From NCBI GenBank assembly GCA_934655935.1, contig CAKUHJ010000001.1, forward strand, positions 8,689-72,688: a DNA stretch of 64,000 nucleotides, given 5' to 3'. The DNA is from an uncultured Oscillospiraceae bacterium (lineage in GTDB: Bacteria; Bacillota; Clostridia; Oscillospirales; Oscillospiraceae). The translations under genes were made by a program, and so were the position numbers. This document shows positions 57,374 through 64,000 of this stretch, in pieces. Within the stretch, counting starts at the first letter, position 1. Every line of letters begins with the position of its first letter. The notes beneath the pieces are model-generated. The model saw only the letters and a list, made by a program, of their open reading frames with translations, was not told the origin of the DNA and did no database searches.

Positions 57374-59890
57374 TTACTCCTGCGCTTCGTCCCCGGCAGA
57401 CAGATTCTCCTCCTCGCGGTCCACCCGCGCGACGGAAATCACACGGCTGCCCTCGTCCAGGCGCATGAGAATGACGCCCTGGGTATCGCGCTTATAGACA
57501 TTGATCTCAGAAACCGGCGTCCGGATGAGCACGCCGCCGTTTTCAATCAGCATCACGTCGTCCTCCGCGCCGACGATCGCAACGCCTGCGACCTTTCCTG
57601 TCTTGGCTGTGAGGTTGTAATTCTTCAGGCCCTTGCCGCCGCGCTGCTGCGGCCGGCGCTGGCCATCTTCTGCAAGGCGCATATACTCGCTGAGCTCCGT
57701 GCGCTTGCCGAAGCCGAACTCGGTTACGGTCAGAAGCTGCTTTCCCTCCTCGGAAATGCCGGCGCCGACAATCTCGTCGTCCGCATCCAGGAGCATGCCG
57801 CGCACGCCCGCCGCATCGCGGCCCATCACGCGCACATCGCTTTCGTTGAAGCAGATGGCCATGCCATTCGCGCTGGCCAGCATGATGTTCTGCGTGCCGT
57901 TTGTCTTCATAACAGCGATCAGCTCGTCGCCGTCCGCGAGCGTCAGCGCGCGGATACCGGCCTTCCGGGCTGTATTGAGGCTTTCCAGCGCCACGCGCTT
58001 GACCGTGCCCTGCCGCGTGACAAAGAGCAGATAATCCTCGTCAAAATCGCGGACCGTAATGCCAGCGGTAACCTTTTCTCCGGCCTCCAGGGGGAGGATA
58101 TTCACAATGTTCGTGCCCTTCGCCGTCCGGCTGGCCTCGGGAATCTGATAGCCCTTGCGGCGATGCACCTTTCCAAGATTCGTGAAGAACAGAAGATAAT
58201 CGTGCGTGGAGGCGGAGAAGACGCTTTCCACAAAGTCCTCCTCCTTGAGCGTCTGCCCCGTGATGCCGCGGCCGCCGCGCTTCTGGCTGCGGTAGGTCGA
58301 GGCCGGAACACGCTTGCAGTAGCCCGCGTGCGAGATGGTAAAGACGCACTGCTCCTCCTCAATGAGATCTTCAATGTCAATTTCGTCCTCGACGTCCTGA
58401 ATTTCGGTGACGCGGTCGTCGCCGAATTTCTCGCGAAGCTCCAGAAGCTCGTCCTTCAGAACGCCCTTGAGCATCTCCTCGTTGGAAAGAAGGTCCCTGA
58501 AATATGCAATGCGCTTTTCAAGCTCCTGATACTCTGCCTCCAGTTTCTCGCGCTCAAGGCCCTGCAGGCTCTTCAGGCGCATATCCAGAACGACCTGCGC
58601 CTGAATCTCGGACAGGCCGAAGCGCGCCATGAGGCGCTCCTTGGCATCGTCATAGCTTTCGCGGATAATTTTGATGACCTCGTCGATGTTGTCCTCGGCA
58701 ATCAGCAGACCCTCGAGCACATGCTGGCGCTCCAGCGCCTTCTTGAGGTCAAACTCTGTCCGCCGTGTGATGATTTCCTCCTGGAAGCGAAGGTATTCGT
58801 CCAGAATATGGCGGAGCGAGAGAATTCTCGGCTGGGACTGGTTGTTGACCAGGGCCAGCATCGTCACGCCGAAGGTAATCTGCAGCTGTGTCTGGGCAAA
58901 CAGACGGTTGAGGACCACCTGCGGATTTGCATCCTTTTTGAGCTCAATCACGATGCGCATGCCGTTGCGGTCCGTTTCGTCGCGCAGGTCTGAAATTCCC
59001 TCCAGCCGCTTTTCGCGGACCTGATCGGAGATGGCGGCAATGAGCATCCGCTTATTGACCTGATAGGGAAGCTCGGTCACGATGATGCGCTCGCGGCCCT
59101 GGCCGTACTCCTCAAATTCTGTGCGGGCGCGGACGGTAATTTTGCCGCGGCCGGTCGCATAGGCTGCGCGGATGCCGCTGCGGCCCATAATAATGCCCTT
59201 TGTCGGGAAATCCGGGCCCTTGATGTACTGCATCAGATCCGCAAGCTCTGCCTCCGGATCGTCCAGAATGCAGACGCAGGCGTCGATGACCTCGCGCAGA
59301 TTGTGGGGCGGGATATTCGTCGCCATACCGACGGCGATGCCAGACGAGCCGTTTACCAGAAGATTCGGAAAGCGCGAGGGGAGCACGCGCGGCTCCTTCC
59401 GGCTCTCGTCAAAGTTCGGGTCCCAGTCCACGGTATCCTTGTCAATGTCCCGGAGCATCTGCGCCGAGAGCTTTGACATTCTGGCCTCCGTATAACGGTA
59501 GGCCGCGGGGGGATCGCCATCCACGGAGCCGAAGTTTCCGTGCCCGTCCACAAGCGGATAGCGCATGGAAAAGTCCTGCGCCAGGCGGACCAGCGCGTCA
59601 TAGACCGACTGATCGCCGTGCGGATGGTAGCGGCCCAGAACGTCGCCCACACAGGTTGCGGACTTTTTGAACGGCTTGTCGCAGGTCAGACCGTCCTCAT
59701 ACATTGCGTAGAGAATTCTTCTGTGTACGGGCTTCAGACCGTCCCGGACATCCGGAAGCGCACGGCCGACGATGACGGACATCGCATAGTCAATATACGA
59801 GCGCTGCATCTCATGGACGAGCTCCGACTGAACGATATGCTGCTCGGGGAAGAGAATATCCTCGGGCTTATAATCCTTTTTATGTGCCAA
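57374..59890 (-). CDS. gyrA: DNA gyrase subunit A
   Basis: GyrA carries the DNA cleavage and wrapping domains of gyrase. The 838-residue protein has the winged-helix domain with catalytic Tyr133 in YRYTEARM, the tower/coiled-coil region and a C-terminal beta-pinwheel with a GyrA box (QQRGGKG), which distinguishes it from ParC. In the quinolone region the sequence is [11 protein letters not shown]: the position of E. coli Ser83 is Gln94 here, while the Asp87 equivalent (Asp98) is kept. It lies 14 nt downstream of gyrB. Confidence 0.98.
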   Translation of the reverse strand: MAHKKDYKPEDILFPEQHIVQSELVHEMQRSYIDYAMSVIVGRALPDVRDGLKPVHRRILYAMYEDGLTCDKPFKKSATCVGDVLGRYHPHGDQSVYDALVRLAQDFSMRYPLVDGHGNFGSVDGDPPAAYRYTEARMSKLSAQMLRDIDKDTVDWDPNFDESRKEPRVLPSRFPNLLVNGSSGIAVGMATNIPPHNLREVIDACVCILDDPEAELADLMQYIKGPDFPTKGIIMGRSGIRAAYATGRGKITVRARTEFEEYGQGRERIIVTELPYQVNKRMLIAAISDQVREKRLEGISDLRDETDRNGMRIVIELKKDANPQVVLNRLFAQTQLQITFGVTMLALVNNQSQPRILSLRHILDEYLRFQEEIITRRTEFDLKKALERQHVLEGLLIAEDNIDEVIKIIRESYDDAKERLMARFGLSEIQAQVVLDMRLKSLQGLEREKLEAEYQELEKRIAYFRDLLSNEEMLKGVLKDELLELREKFGDDRVTEIQDVEDEIDIEDLIEEEQCVFTISHAGYCKRVPASTYRSQKRGGRGITGQTLKEEDFVESVFSASTHDYLLFFTNLGKVHRRKGYQIPEASRTAKGTNIVNILPLEAGEKVTAGITVRDFDEDYLLFVTRQGTVKRVALESLNTARKAGIRALTLADGDELIAVMKTNGTQNIMLASANGMAICFNESDVRVMGRDAAGVRGMLLDADDEIVGAGISEEGKQLLTVTEFGFGKRTELSEYMRLAEDGQRRPQQRGGKGLKNYNLTAKTGKVAGVAIVGAEDDVMLIENGGVLIRTPVSEINVYKRDTQGVILMRLDEGSRVISVARVDREEENLSAGDEAQE

Positions 59891-59904
59891 GCTGTTTCTC
59901 CTCC

Positions 59905-61863
59905 TCAGATATCCAGATTCACGACATATTTTGCGTTTTCTTCAATGAATTCCTTTCGCGGCTCCACGGCCTCGCCCATCAGCACGGTGAAGATCTGATC
60001 GGCGGCGACCGCATCCTCCAGCGTGATGCGGCGCAGCGTACGGGTCCGCGGGTCCATGGTGGTCTCCCAGAGCTCGTGCGGGTTCATTTCGCCAAGACCC
60101 TTGAAGCGGGAAATATCCACCTTGGCGTTGGGGTTGTTCTCGCGCAGCTCGGCGGAAATCTGATCCCGCTCCGGCTCCGAGTAGGCGACCTTCGTCGTCT
60201 TTCCGCGCGTGAGCTTGAAAAGCGGCGGAACGGCGGAATAAACATAGCCGTGCTCGATCAGAGGCCGCATAAAGCGGAAGAAAAACGTCAGAAGCAGCGT
60301 ACGGATATGGCTGCCGTCCACATCGGCATCGGCCATGATGATGACCTTGTGGTAGCGGAGTTTTTCCAGATTGAATTCATCGCCGATGCCCGCGCCGAGC
60401 GCGGTGATGACGGGCTGAAGCTTATCGTTTCCGTAGACCTTGTCCGCCCTGGCCTTCTCCACGTTGAGCATTTTGCCCCAGAGCGGAAGAATTGCCTGGA
60501 AGCGGGAGTCGCGGCCCTGTGTGGCGGAGCCGCCGGCGGAATCGCCCTCGACGATGTAGATTTCCGTGAGCGCAGGGTCGGTATCGTTGCAGTCGCGGAG
60601 CTTGTCCGGCATCTGCCCGGACTCCAGCCCCGTCTTGCGGCGAATGGCCTCCCTTGCCCTGCGCGCGGCCTCGCGGGCGCGGTTGGCCGTCATGGCCTTA
60701 TCCAGAATCACGCGGGCGACCGCCGGATTTTCCTCCAGAAATTCCGTGAGCTTCTGCGTGACAATGGTATTGACCAGCGTTCGCATGGAGGCGTTTCCGA
60801 GCTTTGCCTTTGTCTGGCCCTCGAACTGCGCCTCCGTCAGCTTGACCGAGATGATGGCGGTCAGGCCCTCTCTGACGTCCTCGCCGGTTACCTTGTCCTC
60901 GCCCTTGATCAGACCTTTTTTCTGGCCGTAGGCGTTGATGACGCTCGTAAGAGCCCGCTTGAAGCCCTCCTCGTGCATGCCGCCCTCGGGCGTATGGATA
61001 TCGTTTGCGAAGGAGACGATCGTCTCGGCAAAGGAATCGTTGTACTGAAGGGCAATTTCCGCCGTATCGTCGCCCTTGCTGCCGGCCATGTAGACCACAG
61101 TCTCATGAAGCGGCGTCTTGTGGCGGTTATACCAGCGTACAAACTCCCGGATGCCGCCCTCATAGCACATGGAGTCGCAGCGCTCCTTCTGCGGCTTCTG
61201 CGCGCTTTCCAGGCGCTCGTCCGAGATGGCGATATGAAGTCCGGCGTTCAGAAACGCCTGCTCGCGCATTCTGATATGCAGCGTCTCATAGTCGTATTCC
61301 AGCGTGTCGAACATCTCGGGGTCCGGCTTGAAGGTGACCTTTGTGCCGTGCTGCTGCGTCGTGCCGACGATGCGCATGGGCTGCGTGATGGCGCCGCGGG
61401 AGAATTTCATCTGATAGATGCTTCCGTCGCGGCTGACCTCGACCGTCAGCCATTCGGAAAGCGCGTTGACAACCGACGCGCCGACGCCGTGCAGGCCTCC
61501 GGAAACCTTGTAGCCCCCGCCGCCAAACTTGCCGCCGGCATGCAGCACGGTATACACAACCTCCAGCGCGGGCTTTCCGGTCTGCGGCTGAATGTCCACG
61601 GGAATGCCGCGGCCATCGTCCGTGACGGTGATGGTATTGCCCTCGTTGATGGTAACGGTAACGTTTTTGCAGTAGCCGGCCAGAGCCTCGTCGATGGCGT
61701 TGTCGACGATCTCATAGACCAGGTGATGAAGGCCGGATGCACTGGTCGAGCCGATATACATACCGGGCCGCTTGCGCACGGCTTCCAGGCCCTCCAGAAC
61801 CTGAATCTGGCTGGCGTCGTAGGTTTCACGGACCTGTGTCTGGTTCATTACTTCTTCGTTCAT
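59905..61863 (-). CDS. gyrB: DNA gyrase subunit B
   Basis: GyrB supplies the ATPase. The 652-residue protein has the GHKL domain ([36 protein letters not shown]), transducer and TOPRIM domain ([30 protein letters not shown]). The order remB-gyrB-gyrA is as in other clostridia. ATG 61863 overlaps the remB stop by ATGA and has AAAGGAG at 9 nt. Confidence 0.98.
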   Translation of the reverse strand: MNEEVMNQTQVRETYDASQIQVLEGLEAVRKRPGMYIGSTSASGLHHLVYEIVDNAIDEALAGYCKNVTVTINEGNTITVTDDGRGIPVDIQPQTGKPALEVVYTVLHAGGKFGGGGYKVSGGLHGVGASVVNALSEWLTVEVSRDGSIYQMKFSRGAITQPMRIVGTTQQHGTKVTFKPDPEMFDTLEYDYETLHIRMREQAFLNAGLHIAISDERLESAQKPQKERCDSMCYEGGIREFVRWYNRHKTPLHETVVYMAGSKGDDTAEIALQYNDSFAETIVSFANDIHTPEGGMHEEGFKRALTSVINAYGQKKGLIKGEDKVTGEDVREGLTAIISVKLTEAQFEGQTKAKLGNASMRTLVNTIVTQKLTEFLEENPAVARVILDKAMTANRAREAARRAREAIRRKTGLESGQMPDKLRDCNDTDPALTEIYIVEGDSAGGSATQGRDSRFQAILPLWGKMLNVEKARADKVYGNDKLQPVITALGAGIGDEFNLEKLRYHKVIIMADADVDGSHIRTLLLTFFFRFMRPLIEHGYVYSAVPPLFKLTRGKTTKVAYSEPERDQISAELRENNPNAKVDISRFKGLGEMNPHELWETTMDPRTRTLRRITLEDAVAADQIFTVLMGEAVEPRKEFIEENAKYVVNLDI

Positions 61864-62153
61864 CGATCATGCTCCTTTGTATCTGCCGCGCGGCGCGCGG
61901 CGCCGGCGTCCCGGAAGCGCTTTTCCAGAACCGCGGCATTGTACTTTGTCAGGTAGACGCGCTGCAGGCCGTATTCTGCCGTAAGAAGGAAGGATTTTGG
62001 AAGCTCCTGCGTGGTCTCCACCAACTCTCCCTGCTCTTGCGCGGCGTGAAGAAAGCGCCTGGTTTTCAGGCTGGCACTTGTATGATCCAGATCAAACACG
62101 CCAACCAGCGTCTGATCCCGGACGGTAAAATCATCTCCAATTTGAATGTACAT
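61860..62153 (-). CDS. remB: DUF370/RemB-like protein
   Basis: The 97-residue protein matches the DUF370 family (extracellular matrix regulator RemA/RemB; YaaB of B. subtilis at the same locus): [26 protein letters not shown] at the start and [26 protein letters not shown]. RemA is a DNA-binding matrix activator; RemB's role is less clear. It is fixed between recF and gyrB in many Firmicutes, and translation is coupled to gyrB. Confidence 0.9.
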   Translation of the reverse strand: MYIQIGDDFTVRDQTLVGVFDLDHTSASLKTRRFLHAAQEQGELVETTQELPKSFLLTAEYGLQRVYLTKYNAAVLEKRFRDAGAARRAADTKEHDR

Positions 62154-62155
62154 GC

Positions 62156-63259
62156 TTATTCTGAAATCCTCCCCTGGTGAATCAGAAAGGTCTTTCCGAG
62201 TCTGCTGAGCTTCTGCGTTTCGCAGCAGGTGATGAGCACCTGCCCGGTCCGGATCTGATTGAGCACAAAATCCTGCCTGCGCTCATCCAGCTCGGAAAGC
62301 ACATCGTCCAGAAGCAGGACCGGCTCTTCTCCGGTATCGGAGAGGAAAATGGCGCGCTCGGCAAGCTTCAGGCTGATTGCCGCCGTACGCGTCTGCCCCT
62401 GAGAGCCGAAGGCCTTTACGCTCAGGCCGTCCAGACGGACGTCAAAATCGTCCTTATGCGGACCTGTCAGACACTGCCCGGACTCAAGCTCTGCCCGGTA
62501 GTGGTTTTCCTGATGGGCAAGAATCTGTGAAAAAATCTCCTGCCGGGAGGCGAAGGGGTCCGTCACGGTAGAAATCGTCTGGTAGCTGAGCTCCAGCTCC
62601 TCTTTTCCGCCTGAAAATTCCCGGTGATAGCGCTGGGCCTGCACGCCAAGCTCCCGCAGGTATCTTGCGCGGCTGGAAACGAGAACCGCGCCCATCTGCG
62701 CCATGCGGTAATTGAATTCCGGAAGCGGCTCAAGAAGCGACGGATACTCGCGGTAATCGCGCAGAATCCGGAGCTTGCTGTCATAGATGCGCTGATATTC
62801 GGAAAGCGCCTTTTCATAGCCGGGCCGAAGCTGGCAGAGCGCCGCATCCAGAAGCTTTCTTCTGCCGGCCGCGCCCTCCTTTAAAATCAGAAGGTCGTCC
62901 GGGCAGAACAGGACCGTCGTCAGCACGCCCGGAAGCCCGGCGGCCGAGCGCTGCCGGACGCCGCCAATATAGAGCTGGCGCGGCCGTCTGCCGGAAAACA
63001 GAACGGCGCGGATGGACTGCTCCCGTTCCTGCGAATCAAGCGTACACGAAAGATCCGCAAAATCCGCGCCGAAACGGATCAGCTCCTGCGTGCGCGAGGT
63101 ACGGAAGCTCTTCCCGCTGGAAAGATAATGCACGGCCTCCAAAAGATTTGTCTTTCCCTGCGCGTTTTCCCCGACAATCAGGTTTACGCCGCCGCAGAAG
63201 CAAACCTCCAGCTGCCCGTAGTTGCGGAAATCACAAAGCTTCAGCGTATGAAGAATCAT
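62156..63259 (-). CDS. recF: DNA replication and repair protein RecF
   Basis: RecF helps load RecA at gaps with RecO and RecR. The 367-residue SMC-like protein has Walker A GENAQGKTNLLEAVHYLSSGKSFR (~residues 30-53), the signature region GSQGQTRTAAISLKLAE and Walker B PVLLLDDVLSELDERRQ. ATG 63259 overlaps the yaaA stop by 4 nt. Confidence 0.97.
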   Translation of the reverse strand: MILHTLKLCDFRNYGQLEVCFCGGVNLIVGENAQGKTNLLEAVHYLSSGKSFRTSRTQELIRFGADFADLSCTLDSQEREQSIRAVLFSGRRPRQLYIGGVRQRSAAGLPGVLTTVLFCPDDLLILKEGAAGRRKLLDAALCQLRPGYEKALSEYQRIYDSKLRILRDYREYPSLLEPLPEFNYRMAQMGAVLVSSRARYLRELGVQAQRYHREFSGGKEELELSYQTISTVTDPFASRQEIFSQILAHQENHYRAELESGQCLTGPHKDDFDVRLDGLSVKAFGSQGQTRTAAISLKLAERAIFLSDTGEEPVLLLDDVLSELDERRQDFVLNQIRTGQVLITCCETQKLSRLGKTFLIHQGRISE

Positions 63260-63516
63260 GACGGCTGCTCTGTGACCTTCCAGGTATTTCCGAGAAAGCA
63301 GACCTCGTCTCCGGTGCGGAGCTTTTTTCCGCGCATGGTGCAGACCTCGCCGTTTACAAGCACCTCGCCGTTCTGGATGAAGGTCTTTGCCATGCCGCCG
63401 GACTCCACAGCGTTCGCAAGCTTCATGAAATCCTGGAGTCTGATGAATTCTGTATGAATCGGAACCGGAATCGGCTCCTGGGAAAGCTTTTTTGTAACTC
63501 TGACCTTCATGCTCAT
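63256..63516 (-). CDS. yaaA: S4-domain RNA-binding protein (YaaA/RlbA type)
   Basis: The 86-residue protein has an S4 RNA-binding core (FIRLQDFMKLANAVESGGMAKTFIQNGEVLVNGE) as in B. subtilis YaaA, found between dnaN and recF across Firmicutes; it is thought to act with the ribosome. ATG 63516 overlaps the dnaN stop (ATGA) and has GGCGGGGGA upstream; a second ATG two codons later is possible. Confidence 0.93.
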   Translation of the reverse strand: MSMKVRVTKKLSQEPIPVPIHTEFIRLQDFMKLANAVESGGMAKTFIQNGEVLVNGEVCTMRGKKLRTGDEVCFLGNTWKVTEQPS

Positions 63517-64000
63517 TCCCCCGCCTTCAGCCGGACCGGCAGAACCATATATGCATAGCGGTCCGACTCTCCGCAGGGCGTCAGGACAACCGGACTCAGA
63601 CCGTTGTTGAGAAGCAGCATGCACTCGCTGTCCGGAACGGCGCGGAGCGCATCGAGAAGATAGCGGCTGTTGAAGCCGATTTCAAGGTCCTGTCCGTCGC
63701 CGGCAACCGGGCAGACGTCGTGCGCCTCGCCGATGGTCGAAACGGAGCGGAGGTCTGCGCTGTTCTCGCCGAAGAGGCAGCGGACCGGACTTTTCAGCTT
63801 TTCTGAAATCACGAGGCTGACGCGCTCGATGGAATTCATGAGCTGAGAGACGTTTACGCTCAGGCGGATCGGCTGGTTCTGCGGAAGAACCCTTCTCCAG
63901 TCCAGGAACTCGCCCTCCAGAAGCCGGCAGACCAGGGTCGCGCTGCCGACCCGGAAAAGAATCTGGCGGCTGCCAAGGAAAAAGCGGCAGGGCTCCTCGC
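63513..64000 (-). CDS. dnaN: DNA polymerase III beta clamp, 5' end beyond the window
   Basis: The visible C-terminal ~162 residues match the third domain of the sliding clamp: LFRVGSATLVCRLLEGEFLDWRRVLP (typical RLIEGxFPxYxxVIP), ISEKLKSPVRCLFGENSADLRS, DLEIGFNSRYLLDAL and PVVLTPCGESDRYAYMVLPVRL. The gene ends in TGA at 63515-63513. dnaA and the origin should follow beyond base 64000. Confidence 0.96.
   Translation of the reverse strand, partial: EEPCRFFLGSRQILFRVGSATLVCRLLEGEFLDWRRVLPQNQPIRLSVNVSQLMNSIERVSLVISEKLKSPVRCLFGENSADLRSVSTIGEAHDVCPVAGDGQDLEIGFNSRYLLDALRAVPDSECMLLLNNGLSPVVLTPCGESDRYAYMVLPVRLKAGE

Noticed and set aside
1-64000. CRISPR arrays, rRNA operons, selenocysteine elements
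   Set aside because: No regularly spaced direct repeats, rRNA sequence or in-frame UGA with a SECIS-like stem was noticed on reading both strands; a dedicated search was not possible.

Overview
The window is GC-rich, gene-dense DNA from a low-GC-phylum (Firmicutes/Bacillota) anaerobe, most likely a Clostridia member of the Oscillospirales (Oscillibacter/Dysosmobacter-like; an inference from gene content and protein flavour, not a measured placement). Evidence: the gene order dnaN-yaaA-recF-remB-gyrB-gyrA at the right end, consensus parS sites with parAB/spo0J, a clostridial-type lexA box, a formate-tetrahydrofolate ligase operon, strong AGGAGG ribosome sites and DUF1576/DUF6440/CrtO-like families. 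The replication origin should lie just beyond base 64000, upstream of a missing dnaA, so the many minus-strand genes are co-oriented with the leftward replication fork.

Layout. 1-5.4 kb: end of a flavodoxin-like gene, a DUF1576 membrane protein, then the one-carbon operon fhs-fchA-folD behind a good promoter and a ~125-nt leader. 5.7-12.7 kb: dicarboxylate/amino-acid symporter, a GT4 glycosyltransferase with an SLH/L,D-transpeptidase, a Lar-like zinc ribbon, tRNA-Thr(GGT), an unrecognised zinc-ribbon protein and a GH25 lysozyme. 12.8-22.5 kb: YgjP peptidase, HD hydrolase, mscL, serS, a coiled-coil membrane protein, parB, parA, parS, lexA, a radical-SAM protein, a lipoprotein, parS and rlmD. 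22.5-26.6 kb: an AT-richer 4.1-kb mobile-element remnant inside the 3' end of rlmD. 26.8-35.7 kb: mrp, ydcF, ABC-F, rnmV, holA, comEC, an Ala/Glu/Pro-rich protein and lgt. 35.7-39.5 kb: three aminopeptidases (M42, M18, M29). 39.6-48.1 kb: KdpDE-like two-component system, MocR regulator, lipid kinase, RNA methyltransferase, NfeD-SPFH-DUF6440 operon, pepT. 48.2-52.9 kb: GT28 glycosyltransferase with a CrtO-like acyltransferase, then csoR-copA. 52.9-55.9 kb: metNIQ methionine importer. 56-64 kb: XRE regulator, rnhA, and the gyrA-gyrB-remB-recF-yaaA-dnaN origin cluster read leftward.

The two most notable signals are not conventional features. First, metNIQ is preceded by a consensus promoter, a strong ribosome site, a 37-residue open frame with 11 Met codons (10 of them within residues 10-24), a mutually exclusive 12-bp antiterminator candidate, and a 13-bp intrinsic terminator with a U-run: the architecture of a methionine leader-peptide attenuator. 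Second, the 4.1-kb island in rlmD has ends which, when rejoined, give a 50-bp near-palindrome (two 24-bp arms around a GA core), the expected form of a large-serine-recombinase attP; rejoining the flanks restores a normal rlmD 3' end (HVETVIWMSQKEK-stop). The element has replaced the RlmD C-terminus with about 100 residues of its own, carries a DUF6061 gene and a BlaI/BlaR1-like pair, and has lost its recombinase.

Two families of dispersed intergenic palindromes (5551-5716, 55897-56062, 26687-26722; and 14547-14708, 48168-48233) sit directly 3' of stop codons in a fixed orientation. No CRISPR array, rRNA, intact transposase or prophage was seen. Start codons were chosen from ribosome-binding sites and differ from the longest open frame in many genes; three genes appear to use TTG.
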